The notes beneath the pieces were generated by a model. It was not told the origin of the DNA. It was given only the letters and a program-made list of their open reading frames with translations, and did not search any database. A DNA stretch of 64,000 nt. Origin: Blumeriella jaapii. Taxonomy: Eukaryota; Ascomycota; Leotiomycetes; Helotiales; Drepanopezizaceae. The stretch covers positions 372,001 through 436,000 of the forward strand of contig VWND01000013.1 of assembly GCA_009599575.1 (NCBI GenBank). The letters run 5' to 3'. Every line of letters begins with the position of its first letter. The first letter of the stretch is position 1. Made by a program: the position numbers and the translations under genes. This document shows, one piece after another, positions 23,112-35,541 of this stretch.

Positions 23112-24924
23112 ATGTTGTCGGCCTCCAGATCCCGAACGTCGAGTGCGACCCAGACGCCGCAACCCCATCCCGATCCGCTGGCCGCCGACAAGAACGGAGT
23201 CGGAGTCGGAGTCGAAAACGGAGTCGGCGTCGGCGTCGGACATGGTCGCGCAAACGCAAACGCAACCGCGAACGCAACCGCAACCGCAAACGCAAAGGAG
23301 AACCTCCCCCTTCGTCGCTCCTCCCTCGGCTTCCTGCGCCGCTCCAGGTCGACCGAGATCAAACCCCTCAGCAAGAAGCAGCAGGCGCTCGCGCGCGAGC
23401 AAGAGATGGAGAAGCACCGCCGAGAGCTCGCCGCCATCCCCAGATCGCCGCCGCGCCTCCCCGACCTCTACCACGGCCAGAAGCCCGTCAGCCTCCCCTT
23501 TGGCGGCGCCGCCCATCCCGACGCGCTCGCCGTCCTCTCGAGCCGAGCGGGCGAATCCCCCGAATCCCCCGAATCCCCCCCGGACCGCGCCTCGATGGAG
23601 CCAGCACGCGCGTCCCTCGCCGTCAGCGGCGCCCCGGCGCCCCCTCGCCCGGCCAGCGGAGCCGGGATCGACCCCTATGCCCGGACCGAGAGCATGACCC
23701 ACCGGGGCAGGTACAGCTACGCCAGCAGTGCCGTGAGCACCATCAACACGCCTCGCCGGCTGCGGAGACGGAAGGACCCGACCCCGTTCAAGTAAGATTC
23801 CGCGCCGTGTCCCGAGCGTGGCCAAGCTGACCCCCGCGTCCGCAGCATCCTCATCATCGGCGCCCAGTCCTCGGGCAAGACGTCGTTCCTCGAATTCCTC
23901 AAGCGCTCCCTCGCCCTCCCCCCCCAGAAGCGATCGAATCGACCACAGGAGCTCGTAGAAGACATCTTCGCCCCCCAACACACCCGGAAGGGCACCTTCG
24001 AGTCGCACTACCTTGAGACGGAGATCGATGGCGAGCGCGTCGGCCTGACCTTGTGGGACTCGGAAGGCTTGGAGAAGAACGTCGTGGACCTCCAGCTCCG
24101 CGAGATGTCTTCGTTCGTCGAGAGCAAGTTCGAGGAGACCCTGACCGAGGAGATGAAAGTCGTCCGCGCCCCCGGCGTCCAAGACACGCACATTCACTGC
24201 GCGTTCCTCCTCCTCGACCCCCTTCGTCTCGAGAGGAGCATCGCCGCCTCCCAGACGGCGGCCGCGAACGGCTATGGCCGCGCCACCAACGCGAAGGACC
24301 TCCCCGCCTCGCGCCACACCGGCGCCCTGGACGCGGACCTCGATCTCCAGGTTCTGCGCGCGTTGCAGGGCAAGACGACCGTCGTGCCGGTCATCTCCAA
24401 GGCGGACACCATCACCGGCGCACATGACCCACCTCAAGAAGACGGTCTGGGAGAGTCTACGCAAGGCCAATCTTGACCCCCTCGAGGCCCTCGGACTCGA
24501 CGACCTGGACCCCGAGAGCCCCACCACGCACGACCCCAACCGTATCGACGAGGGCGATGAAGACGAGCATTCCGATGACCAGGACGCCGACGACGAGTCC
24601 CGAGCGGAAGACCAAGACGTCACGTCCTCTCCCCACGCGAAACGCGGGCCATCTGGCTCGGTCCGCCGTCACCAGGAACCCGACCCCAACGAGACCCCCT
24701 ACTTCCCCCTCTCGATCATCAGCCCCGACCTGTACGAGCCGAGCGTCGCGGGCAGACGTTTCCCCTGGGGTTTCGCCGATCCGATGGACGTCCAACACTG
24801 TGATTTTGTCAAGCTCAAGGATGCCGTCTTCGGCGAGTGGCGCGGCGAGTTGCGAGAAGCAAGTCGAGAGCTCTGGTACGAAGGATGGAGAACCAGCAGA
24901 CTTAAGCACCTCGAGAAGCGATGA
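23112..24924 (+). CDS. Divergent septin-type GTPase, apparent frameshift
   Basis: Exon 1 (23112-23791) and exon 2 (23846-24924) are joined by a 54-bp intron. Residues 1-226 are low complexity and disordered, with Gly-Val and Ala-Asn-Ala-Thr repeats. A septin-type G domain follows: P-loop GAQSSGKTS at about 232-240, DSEG in place of DxPG near 298, and the septin G4 variant VPVISKADTIT near 407-417. The C-terminal HCDFVKLKDAVF is the septin counterpart after a roughly 60-residue Asp/Glu-rich insert. The frame breaks at about 24416-24421: frame continuity needs one base fewer in CCGGCGC, which would give TITAHM. Without this, the protein stops at 24476. Sequence on both sides is septin-like, so the gene is either intact with an assembly error or recently damaged. 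Its divergent P-loop and acidic insert set it apart from the core septins. Confidence 0.75.
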
Positions 24925-26839
24925 TCTGTTCTCACTGGGCATGTCTCACCCGTCTCGCTCCCCGTGTTTTTTCGCGGGGGGAGATGCAGATACGTGGTGG
25001 TCTCGGCTGTGCGACGCCTTTTCATTTGTTGTGTTCTTCCCCATACCCCCTTGCTTCGTTGCGCGCGTGTTTCTACGGTGTCACCACCATGCCTCCCTTT
25101 TTTGCCGGGGGTGGAAAGGGAGAAGTCCCCAACCTTGAGATGTGCCCGACAGCGGTTGTCCCTAGATAGCGTTTGCATTCTTTCCACTTCTCTAGCGCTG
25201 TGCGCGCTCTTAGTGCTCTTTTGAACGCGACACTTTCGATCCGGACGAAACTGCCCCGTCACGAAATTTTACGTTGTTTAAGAGGACATTGATACCTTGG
25301 CGACTGGCACGCTGGGTGATGCGATTCGGCTAAGGATGCGATCATCACGGGATGAGAATGTGTGTGAGGAATCCCCTTGTGTTGTGGTCCACGAGGGCTG
25401 GCTGGCTTCGCGTTGAGCTTGGGCAGGAGGGAGGCTGGTCTAGCACATTTGCAAGGAAAAATTTCAGTGTCGCTGTCGAACTTCGTGGGTGTGCAAAACA
25501 TTTGTTTGGATGTACTCGTTCCTATCGTCGTCACACTCACGAGCAGACAGACAGACAACGGCCGGTTCAGTTGAGTGTACATAATACCTGCGTCCGGAGG
25601 TGCGATTAGTACTAGCGCCACCGTACACATGTAGCTCGAGTTTCGCATACCTACTACTGTACGTACAACTCACGCAGCATCTTTGCTTTCTCTTCGTTCG
25701 TCCGGCTTCCTCGAACCTTTGCTGCAGCTCGCTCTTCAGCCTGCTCCTCGTTCAGACTCTTACGGGTCCTCTACATCCACTTCGCCACCAAAACCATCCT
25801 GATCAGATTTAGCGCCGTACCTCTCCTCCTCTTGTTTTTTCTTCTTGCTTCCTTCTCTTGCCCCTCCCAGGACCCTTCCTTGCTCGTCCTCGACTCACTT
25901 CCTTTCTCTGATCATTCTCCCCAAGCACTACGAGGAACATGATCATGCGACACAAGTAGGACGTACGTACCCGACGCGGCTGGTCCGGTCTGATGCGATC
26001 GCACAAGCCTTTCCTTGTCTACCTTACCTTACGGGACGAAAAGATGTTTACACTCTTCGGCTTGGCTTCTCGTCTCGCAGGATGCATACGAGATCCTGAT
26101 CCGCGCGTGGTTGTGGCCTCTCCGCCCATGAGCTGCCGGTCTCCGGAGTGGCATGGGCGCTCGCGACGACGGACCCGAGCGTGACGAGGTCTGTGTTGTG
26201 GTCTTTGCGTCGTGTTTCTGCTTATGTTTTGTGTTGTAGGATGCGAAGAGAGGAGCCTTTCCCATGATGGCTCCGGTTCTGCGTCTTTGCCTCGCCGAAA
26301 GGGTCTTTTGTGCGTCTTTCTACTTCTTTTTTTTTTTTTTTCGATACTCGATGAAGCAAATTAGAGACCACAAACCCCACGGTTTTATTGTATGAGCGAG
26401 GCTTGGAGCTGACAAGGTTGGCTTCAATACCACAAGCTCCTCCAATGCGCCTCTTGAGATCTTTGTTCTCGTATTTTCTCCTTCCTCTGCTCTTTCAGAA
26501 ATGGGGTCTTCATTTATGAAACGGCGGGTGTTCCGATTTACTGGATCCATGCGATTGGGAATATCTCGTTCGGGTCGGGTGGTTCCACATTTCGGCTTCT
26601 CAAAGGATCGATCACAAATCCTGATCTCAAATCTTGGTGAGGGGGAAAAAATACAATAAAATAGCCAAATCCACTCCCCGTACTCTGTAATAAGTACTCA
26701 TTCTCCTTGCCTCGGAGTCTTCAGCCTGGGGTCGGGCTGCTCTTTTCTCGACCGACAGCTTGTTCTTCTCCCCACGGAGGTGGATTTCATCTTACTACCA
26801 CTACTGTTGGGCTACCTAGGTCTCGGATCCCAATACGCC
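24925..26839. other. Intergenic, nothing coding recognised
   Basis: About 1.9 kb of spacer between two same-strand genes. It has a T-run of 14 near 26329-26342 and a TACTGTACGTAC element near 25657. I find no supported gene on either strand. Confidence 0.5.
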
Positions 26840-27855
26840 ATGCCGGGCCTCTACAAGATTTGTTGTGTGGCCCTTGGAGCCCTGTCGGCTTCTCGAGTGG
26901 CTGCGCTCGAGGGCACCGGCCCATCCATGTGAGTTACATGTATTTATTTCCTCTCGAATCCATCTCGGTCCCAAAGAAGAAGAGCCCACAGATCTTGGGA
27001 GACCAACACACCACACACACCAAGTCTTGCAATGCGAACTCAAAGCCTCCAGCATCCCACAGTACATGTCTTACCAGAATGTCACCTCGACCCTCGACCG
27101 CATTCTCGCACGCGGGCACCTGAGAGTCGGGACGACCGGCGAATACAAGCCCTTCTCCTACCTCATCTTCGACGCAGGTGCGCCTCCTACCCCGGACGGG
27201 ATGAGCGCCGTCGACACCCACGCCTTCATCGGGGCCGACATCATCGCGGCCAAATCCCTCTCCAACGCGCTCGGCCTCGCCGGGGCCCCCGCGCTTCGTG
27301 CTCACCGACTGGGAGAGCCTCACGTCGGACCTGGCCGCGGACAAGTTCGACATCGCCATGGGCGGCATCAGCATCACGCTGCCGCGGGCGCGCTCCGCCT
27401 TCTTCTCGACGCCCGTGCTGATGGCGGGCAAGATGGCGTGCATCCGCTGCGCGGACCAGGCGCGCTTCACGAGCCTGGCGACCATCGACCAAGCGGGCGT
27501 GCGCGTCGTCGTCAACGAGGGCGGCAGCAACCACGCCTTCGACGAGACGCACCTCAAGCAGGCGGATCTCCTGTCCCTGGGCGACAACAACGTGGTGTAT
27601 CAGCTGGTGCGCAACGGGAGCGCGGACGTCATGATCTCGGACAGCGTCGAGGTCGAGCTGCACGTGAAGCTGTATCCCGGCGAGCTGTGTGCCGTGGCGG
27701 ACGGGCCGTGGAATTTCGAGGAGCTGGGCTACATGATGGGCCGAGACTCGGTGTGGAAGGAGTTTGTGGATCAGTGGCTGAGGGTCTGGATCGGCAGCGG
27801 GAAGTGGAGAGAGATCTTGACGACGTGGATGGAGTTCTCGTGGCCCAGCGGGTGA
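26840..27855 (+). CDS. Secreted cyclohexadienyl dehydratase-like (SBP family 3) protein, apparent frameshift
   Basis: Exon 1 (26840-26928) encodes a signal peptide of about 23 residues. Intron 26929-27052 joins in phase to exon 2. The body follows the bacterial family-3 solute-binding fold in its PheC (cyclohexadienyl or arogenate dehydratase) version: LDRILARGHLRVGTTGEYKP, KFDIAMGGISITLPRARSAF, then GVRVVVNEGGSN and ADVMISDSVEVEL. PheC enzymes convert prephenate or arogenate to phenylpyruvate or phenylalanine. Activity is not proven here. The length is about 296 residues after correction. A run of five Cs at 27286-27290 shifts the frame. Four Cs would restore AGAPRFVLTDW and a continuous family match. 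The strong bacterial resemblance, export signal and intron suggest an ancient transfer from bacteria that has since been adapted. Confidence 0.78.
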
Positions 27856-28512
27856 CGAGTGGCATGGGAGGGAGACGTGCTACGCATGCTTGTGTTTGAG
27901 CAGGGGGTGAAGTCTTAATGTCGTCGGCCTGTGTGTCTCTTGGTGCACGATGAGCGCAAGATGGTTTGTGCAGACAGGAGAATAGGGAAACCGCTCAAAT
28001 GACTAGACACGGAAGGGAGGGGCGGGCATTCAAAATCGAAAGCACATCTCCACGGCGAGGGGTCTCGATATTCTCGTGTCACAACAGTTGAATGCGCATC
28101 CGGACAAGATGAAAGAGAAAAAAGCCCTCGACCAAATCTAGTCCATGATCAGCAAGTGACGTTGAAATACATCCATCTCTACCTACCCACCCCCCTACCT
28201 CGGGCGGCTGTTTACAACCTCGTCCAGACCTCCCTCTGAGTGCCTCGAAGCAACGACTACTACCTCCTCATCCCTTCCCTCCACCCTCTTTTCGGGATGT
28301 TTCCGCGCGCCGAACCGACTCTGCGATGGCGTGGATTGATTAGCAAGTTCCCAACTCCGGCGAAGCGTGGCGAGACCGACAAGCGGCGAAAGGTACAGTA
28401 CAGTACAGTCTGGGAGAGGTGGAAGAAGGCTCTTTGTGGTGGATATTGGGTTCTTTGATTGATTGAATGATTGTGTAATTGATATTGATGCGGCTTGACA
28501 AAGAGAGAGAGG

Positions 28513-28548
<36 letters not shown>

Positions 28549-29002
28549 ATTGTCGCTTAGGCCGGAAAGGGAAAAAGTGTTGCCGACAACTTGACTTCCA
28601 CGCTTGTTTTGGGGGGGAAGGGGGACCGAAGTATCTACTTGGGTACTTAAATACTTGCAACTTGTTGGAGTCGATAGTAAGAAATCTTGGACGATGCACT
28701 CTTGGGAATGTGTGCACGACCGGTTGGGTATCTGGAGAAGGTCCAAGAGAAGGATTGATTTCTTACGATCACCACGTGAGTGAGCCGCTACGCGAGAAAA
28801 GGACGCTTGCGGCAACAAAGTCGGCCACGCTTCGTTCGTAATACAGTCCTTTATGTCCCCCGACCTCAAAGGAATCCAGAGTACGCAGCAGGCCAGTATT
28901 GAATCCCCAGCCCAGAGACCACGGCTGCACCGGTCAACCTTCATGATCGTGGTGTTGCAGTTCTAAACTCGGGCCCGAGATCTCACATTCCCAACCGCCG
29001 AG
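27856..29002. other. Intergenic
   Basis: Contains a GTACAGTACAGTACAG element at 28394 and the GA microsatellite. No gene recognised. Confidence 0.5.
28502..28547. repeat. (GA)n microsatellite
   Basis: About 20 GA units with one GGGG interruption near the start. Confidence 0.95.
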
Positions 29003-30925
29003 ATGTGTCGCGTGAACCAGCAGAACTTCTTCCATTATTGCACCCACAGACAGATCGTCGATGTGCCCAGCGTCAACCCGCTCTGCCATAGGACGGTGTA
29101 CGCCGTCAGCTATCGCATGAACGAGTGGTGTCCCCGGTGCAGGTAAGTCGGCAATCAGATACCTACCGACCCATCACGGTTCTCTGGCCATGTCTCTAGA
29201 GCGTTCGGTGAGCTAATCGCTATTGCTGCAGGTGGACGGGATTCCTCGTGCCATACGAGTACACGGAATCCGGGCCCGGCATCCGCTGCGCGAAACGGCC
29301 CCAAGCACCCACAGACAGCGTGACGAGGAGCATCACGCTGCCCCGGAGCGACTACGCGCACGTCGACAAGCTGACGCGCTGGGAGCGGCGCCAGGACTTC
29401 CTCACGGGCCCGCTGTGGTACTTCCGCCACCAGCAGCGGGAGCTGCAATTCGAGCATGTGCGGCGGCAGGAGGTGAAGCAGGGCGTGACGGCGCTCCGCG
29501 AGCGGACGTACTTCATGCTCGAGGAGATCCTGGACGCGCCGCACGACTACAACCGCTGCGGGGACCTCTTCTGGCCCGTATGGCCGGAAACCATCCCCGA
29601 GGGGCAGGAGCTGTGCGCGATTTGTCGGGGGGACATGTGTCGTAAGTACGACGACGAGGCGAGGAACTGCGAGAGCAAGACTTTCTGTATCTTGCCGTGC
29701 GACCATTACTATGGCATTGTAAGTTGGCCCTGCTGCGGGCGTCGTGGAGCGGCGTGTTGAGACTGGAAGCGTACCACAAGTGCTGGGGGCGGAGGAGAGG
29801 GATCCACGCTGACCCGTTCCGCAGTACTGTATCTCCAAGTGGATCGCGGGCGGCGGAACCAGTTGCCCAGAGTGCCGGCAGGAATACAAGATAATGCGCC
29901 AGCTGGAAGAGGCGAAAGAGCTCACACGGGTAGGTTCTCACTCGGCTCTCCTAGACAACTGCCCTCATGGTTCGGCAACACACACGCACATTCCGTCGGC
30001 TTCAGCTACGGGACGTGAGAACTGACGCTCTAGCCACCTAGGTGCCAACCGGATACAACGAGCAGCAGATAGTAGACCTCCACCTGATCCCGTATCCCGA
30101 TCTCGATGCGCTCGGTGCCGAACTACCCGAGCCGGAGGTTGTGAGACGCATCGAATACGGCACCGACGAGGACTACCAGCAAGCCGTCCAGCTCAGCATG
30201 CAGCGCGCACAGGAAGAAAGGCACCGGGTGCAGGAAGCGAAGGACCTGGCCTACTACGACCGGGAGTACTTCCAAAGTCTCGAGAGCCTGCACTACTCGC
30301 TGGTGCAGACTCTCATGCAGAAACTGTTCATTGTTGGCGTGATGTTCGCCCCGTTCCCAGTACGTGACCGTACCGTAGCGTACCTCTGTTTATCCCCTCC
30401 CCTCCCGACCCAGCGTCTCAGGTGGGTGAGAGGAAAGCGAGCTCGAGGGTGCTGACCAAGGCCGCGTAGTTCCTAAGCTGGACGAACATCTGGATGCTCA
30501 CCTGCGCCCCGCTCCTCTTCTACAGCAGCGGCATCCACCTCCCCATGGTCCTCCCACGGGCGCCCTACGAGCGGCGCACGATGAACAAATTCGCGCTGTG
30601 GTCTGCTCTCGGCAACACCCTCGAGGTCATCTACGCCAACGTCGCCCGCGGTGCCGGATACCCGTGGTGGCGCCTGCTGCTCGGCATCGTCGGTCTGCCG
30701 GCGGGCTACTGGGCCTATAAGCGCTTTTACGCTTTGCCGATCGACTTTCCCTGGACGGAGGAGGCCATTGAGCGCGAAGTGAGGGCTGCGACGCTGAGGA
30801 ATAGGATTGACACGATGATCAACACGTTTGAGGGGGAGTACGTTAAGGGGAACATCTTGACGACGGAGTGGGTGGGAGAGATCACGCCCGAGCGTATGAG
30901 GATTCTGATGGGGAGACGTAGGTAG
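29003..30925 (+). CDS. RING-finger membrane protein with UIM-like helix
   Basis: Five exons (29003-29142, 29232-29718, 29825-29929, 30042-30359, 30470-30925) give 501 residues with every join in phase. A Cys/His-rich N-terminus is followed by a RING finger at about 174-235: CAICRGDMC, then FCILPCDHYYG, then ISKWI and CPECRQEY. Intron 2 splits the RING. At about 290-305, DEDYQQAVQLSMQRAQ matches a ubiquitin-interacting motif (acidic patch, Ala and Ser spaced as in UIMs). Two or three hydrophobic segments follow (KLFIVGVMFAPFPFLSW with WMLTCAPLLFYSS, then LLLGIVGLPAGYWAY). The combination suggests a membrane-embedded E3 ligase that also binds ubiquitin. I do not recognise a named orthologue. 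Confidence 0.8.
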
Positions 30926-31143
30926 GTAGTGCGTAAGGATTTGGCTCTGGCGAATTCGCGTCCTGAGAAGAAATGAGAATCGGATTATTGTTCCCCAGAG
31001 GGTCCTGCTTCTGCGTTGTGATGTTCTTGGGTATAAATTTTCCATCCTGAACCTGGAGCGGGAAGAAGTTGGAAGAAGAAACAACGGGACGTGGAACCGA
31101 GATTCGCTTAGAACGTCATTTTCTGCGTAGCATCTTCCGCGAT

Positions 31144-31420
31144 TTAGACGTCCATCCCCTTTCCTGCGTGGACTGTTTGTGAGGCAGAGGTCAGCAGCTG
31201 TGTAACAATGCCAAGACTTACGCGAGAAAGCGTTGTGAGCAAGGTACCCTAAGAGCAAGTCCAAGGAGGGAAAGACGGCCATAAACGGCGAGGCTACTGT
31301 AGAACGGCGATTTGATCTCGCCTTACCCATCCATACCTGATTAACGAGAGTGGCCTCGACGACGGTGCCTTCTTGCTCGATGTCGAATTCTGCAGGCTGT
31401 TTCCAAATCCTTGACATGAA
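31144..31420 (-). CDS. Terminal exons of an unidentified spliced gene or remnant
   Basis: On the minus strand a frame starting MSRIWKQPAEF near 31418 runs through EGTVVEATLVNQVWM and LLLGYLAHNAFS. A canonical 49-bp intron (31173-31221, GTAAGT to CAG) then joins it to a last exon ending HAGKGMDV at 31144. Further upstream on the same strand, about 31530-31600 (KKDGELVFNAFTNDSLIPW) and 31660-31850 (DSVNIISTESLEIARSKAEK) also look coding, as does a start near 32010 (MMRAVNVEH) followed by a GTGAGT donor. I could not join these pieces in frame. It is either a multi-exon gene with small exons or a decayed one. No family is assigned. Confidence 0.35.
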
Positions 31421-31429
31421 TGTCTCGCC

Positions 31430-32220
31430 TTGATCAGAGTGCGCGCCAGTCAACGATTTTTGCACTTACTCGACGGTCCTATTGCATTCATACTATCGTT
31501 CACCATCGGGATATCGAGTACCTCCCTCGTTCGACCCAAGGAATCAAGCTATCGTTCGTAAAAGCATTGAAGACCAGCTCCCCATCTTTCTTCAATCGCT
31601 GAACTTAGCATGATTATTGATCGTAGAAATAGGATCTCGATCAGTACCGGAACAGAGCTGCAGGTGAGGTGAGACTGTGGCTTCCGAGGCGCAATCCGCA
31701 TAGTCCACATAGTCCACAGACAGTCCTTCTTTCTCGGCTTTTGATCTGGCGATTTCGAGTGACTCAGTGCTGATGATATTCACACTGTCTACTGTGCCTG
31801 GTGCGCTGACTGTTCGTGCTGCGAGAATTATAACTTGGGCAAGCAAGTTTGAGAATCGTCGTTTCCTCTATGTCGAAATTAATGCTAGACACTGGAAGGT
31901 AAATGGGCAATAGAGGGGAGTTTCTACCTTGACCACTGTTCTGCTCAAGCTGATTCAATTGCTCTAGAAAATAGCAGTACTCACATGCTCAACGTTTACA
32001 GCGCGCATCATAGGCATTCAGACGATCAATCTGGATGAAGTGGCCGGTGGAGGTGGTTGGGTCGTCGAGCAAATTTCGATGTCACCTGACTAGAGCGCTA
32101 GGACTTGCTAGCCCCATTTTGTAGCGAACGACGCACACAGCTTTTCAATTCCTCAGAACTTTTCGCGACGACAACCGACACTCCGACAAACCGACCCACG
32201 ACGACCTCGAAGCCGCCATC
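31430..32220. other. Possible upstream exons and RPS4 5' flank
   Basis: Holds the unjoined coding-like pieces of the minus-strand unidentified gene (31530-31850, about 32010) and, beyond about 32020, the promoter and 5' leader of the S4 ribosomal-protein gene. Confidence 0.3.
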
Positions 32221-33420
32221 ATGGGTAAAGGACTGTAAGTTTCTTGACTATCATCTTCAATCACTGGAACTGCTGGGACAACGGAATCTTGCCCCCCCAC
32301 GAAGACCTCAAGAGTCGCCATGTCAAATTCGCCGCCAGCACAATGTTTGGGACGCCTGCTCCTGAGCTGCGCGCATGCTCAGGATACTGGCGACTGTGCA
32401 TCAAATTTTGAAGCCTCTGTTTGCACAGGACTGCAGGAATCATATCAGCGACATCTGCTGACGAATCTTCTCCAACAGCAAGAAGCATCAAAAGCGCCTC
32501 TCAGCGCCATCGCATTGGCTCCTCGACAAGCTCTCTGGTGCCTACGCTCCCCGCCCGTCCCCAGGTCCTCACAAGCTCCGCGACTGCATGCCCCTGATTG
32601 TCTTCATCCGCAACCGCCTAAAGTATGCTCTCAACGCCCGCGAGACCAAGGCTATCGTCATGCAACGCTTGATCAAGGTCGATGGCAAGGTCCGAACCGA
32701 TGCCACATATCCCGCCGGTTTCATGGATGTTATCGGCATCGAGAAGACTGGCGAGCACTTCCGTCTTGTCTACGACACCAAGGGCCGCTTCACCGTCCAC
32801 CGCATCTCGCCCGAGGAGGCCGAATACAAGCTCGGAAAGGTCAAGCGAGTCCAGTTGGGCAAGGGCGGAGTCCCGTACTTGGTCACCCACGACGCACGAA
32901 CGTAAGCATCCCATTCTTGGACACGCACGATGCAGGAACGCAGTTCCGTCAGACATCATTCAGCCGTTGGTCCAAGCTTTGGTCGATACGAAGAGATTGA
33001 TTGGGCCGATGCCAACGGTTGCTATACAAATTCCCCTCCAGAAATGCTGACAGAGTTTTCGTCAACAGGATCCGTTACCCTGACCCAGCCATCAAGGTCA
33101 ACGACACCGTCAAGATTGATCTGGCTACCGGCAAGATCACCGAGTTCATCAAGTTCGACACTGGTGTCATTGCCATGGCTACCGGTGGTCGTAACATGGG
33201 TCGTGTTGGTGTCATCACTCACCGTGAGCGCCACGACGGAGGTTTCAACATTGTGCACATCAAGGATGCCATAGACAACTCTTTCGCTACCCGTGAAAGC
33301 AACGTCTTCGTCATCGGGTCTGAGAAGCCGTGGATCTCTCTGCCCAAGGGCAAGGGTGTCAAGCTGTCCATCGCCGAGGAGAGAGATCGCAGACGCGCCC
33401 ACGCCATTGCCGGAAACTAA
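32221..33420 (+). CDS. 40S ribosomal protein S4 (eS4)
   Basis: Three exons (32221-32234, 32479-32901, 33069-33420) encode 262 residues, the normal length for eS4. The first exon is only 14 bases (MGKGL start), and a 244-bp first intron follows, a common arrangement in fungal ribosomal-protein genes. Recognisable segments are [20 protein letters not shown] at the N-terminus, the S4 RNA-binding segment ([15 protein letters not shown]), the central eS4 domain and a C-terminal KOW motif ([19 protein letters not shown]). It is a component of the small ribosomal subunit body. No frame problems. Confidence 0.97.
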
Positions 33421-35541
33421 GGTGTTGGAATGTTTTTCGGTTTCTGCTCGCTCTGGGTTCTTGATGGTACTGGGATGGAGTATATTGGGGCCTCTCTCTC
33501 GATCTGCGCATCGAACAAAAGTGCAGATGTGGTTTAGCTAGCGCAGCAACAGCATAGTGAGAGCAACCAATACCACGACAAAGTGCAAGCCGATACAGTT
33601 CCTCGTTCTGCTCCTCGCCTGTCTATTTCGTGAAGCGATGACGAGCATTTGCATAGTAGCGTCTACGAAGTCCAAGAGCCATTCCTCGCGCGCGTGCCAG
33701 TGTCCTGCACCAGATTGACCGCGCACTCAAGCCAACTCTCTCGCACCACAAGGCTTTCCACCTTCAGTGCCCAACAACCAACAGTCTACCCTGCAAGGTC
33801 GCACACGGCCCACTACCGTACATACCTCACATAAGTTGTCCCGGGGCTCAGAGCTTCGCATCGACAGCGCGTGACCGGTGTACATCGCGAGCCGTACTGT
33901 ACTGTGCTGTACATACCTACTGTACTGTACCGTACCGTACCTGCGTCCGACTCCCGCAGTGCCAATCTCGCTCGCTCCAACGACGAGCGGACGGGAGGTC
34001 GCCACGTCGCCCGTCTCGGTCCTTGGGACTACGTTTCTGCCCGAGGAAAAGGCCGTTCGCTGGTGGATTGGATTGGATTGGGGTACATGGAGGAGGTAGG
34101 TGGTGATGCTGACGATAGGCGGGGGGAGGGTAAGAGCGGTCTGCGGGTTGGAATACGAGGCGGGTGAGCACATGGACAGAGGAGGAGGGAGGAGGGAGGA
34201 GCTTGGGTGGCATACATACTTGAAGACCAACGTGAGAATGGGCGGATGGGAGTTGGAGAAGTGCTTTTTTCTTGGGTTGTGGTTGTAGCGAGGATGAGGT
34301 GCTTTCCATGCTGGGAATGTGATTCGTATAAGATGTAGTATGTACGCTGGTTGAGTACGTTGGGGGAGGACTGGATGGAAATGGCTCCACTAGTCCACTT
34401 GCTGTTTTACAACCCGTCATTACCATGTACAGTACTACAGTAGGAGAACCTGATGCTATGGAAATGAAGGGCATGTGTGGAAGATGTCGCGGCCTACATG
34501 CTCACCTCGTACAGTATGTAGAGCTACGGACGTCGCCCCCATTCTGCATGCTCCCTGTGCAGGACGATGCACAGAAGACGTGCATTGCAAAGTTTGAGGA
34601 GCGCAGAATGCTGTGATTCGGAGTTTTGTTTGCCCTGCGCAGATTGCGAACTGCTGAGGTGGGGTGGAAGTATTTTCGAGGGTTTTTGTTGAGGGTTTGG
34701 ACTGGCCAGTACCCACGTGGTTGGGGAAGGGTGGAATGAGCAAATTGGATCGTCGTAGTGGTGGAGAACATGACGGTGATGCATGCCGAGAATACAACGC
34801 CGTGGTATAAATGTGGTTCTAGAACGAGAACGGATCAATTGAACGAGGCGTGTTGTCGCAGCTGAACAAGATTGATTCATTTACTCGGGTTCGGTTGGGA
34901 GGTCCGTCAGCGCCGTGGAAATCATAGCTGGCCCTGAGCTCGTTACTCTCAAGAGGGGCGTCGTCCTCCAGAGCTTCATCTTCCTTCTGTTTGCCATTGC
35001 TGAGACAACGACGGAGTGTATTCCGCACCTACCTATACATCTCTACCTACATACCCTTGTAGGCACTCACCTAAGTGGATACATAGCTGGTTCGAGATTT
35101 GAGAGGCGTAAGCATCGACACATGAACTGCACTGCATCTGCCTTCGTAGCAAGTCTAGCCCGCTTCTATCCCCAAGAGCACAAAACTTGCGTGGCCAGAG
35201 AACCCGTACAGCCTCTACTGGCCCAAAATCACATCAAAGACCCGGGCCAAGCCAAGTCCACCTCAGCACGACTTGTTTGCCACCAGAGTCCAAAGCTGGT
35301 TTCCCGGTAGCTTGCTAGTCGTGGATTGGATCGCATGTGGGCCTGCTCGCTATGTAAGTGACTGTTACCCTTCAAAAACCAGCGATACCCTCCGCAGAGA
35401 TTGAGAAAATCTTCCGCATCGAAGACGTTGGTGTCAGACTGGACCAGGTGTGTGCGCGACACGAGGCGATATTCGATCTGAAAAGCTGGCTGCACTCGCG
35501 ATTCGAAAAGTGGAGCGAACTATCTCGGAGAATTTGGCAGC
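33421..35541. other. Intergenic, with one doubtful small gene
   Basis: Spacer between RPS4 and D-lactate dehydrogenase. It includes a TACTGTAC cluster at 33893-33942 and a TATAAAT at about 34805. The only coding-like signal is the weak minus-strand model at 33941-34309. Confidence 0.4.
33941..34309 (-). CDS. Doubtful small spliced gene
   Basis: A minus-strand start at 34309 (MESTSSSLQPQPKKKALLQL) reaches a GTATGT donor at 34219. An acceptor CCGCAG at 34141 opens a 200-base frame (TALTLPPPIVSITTYLLHV). That frame ends at a possible GTACGG donor lying inside a TACTGTAC-type repeat. No domain, no terminal exon and no family resemblance, so it may be chance. Confidence 0.15.
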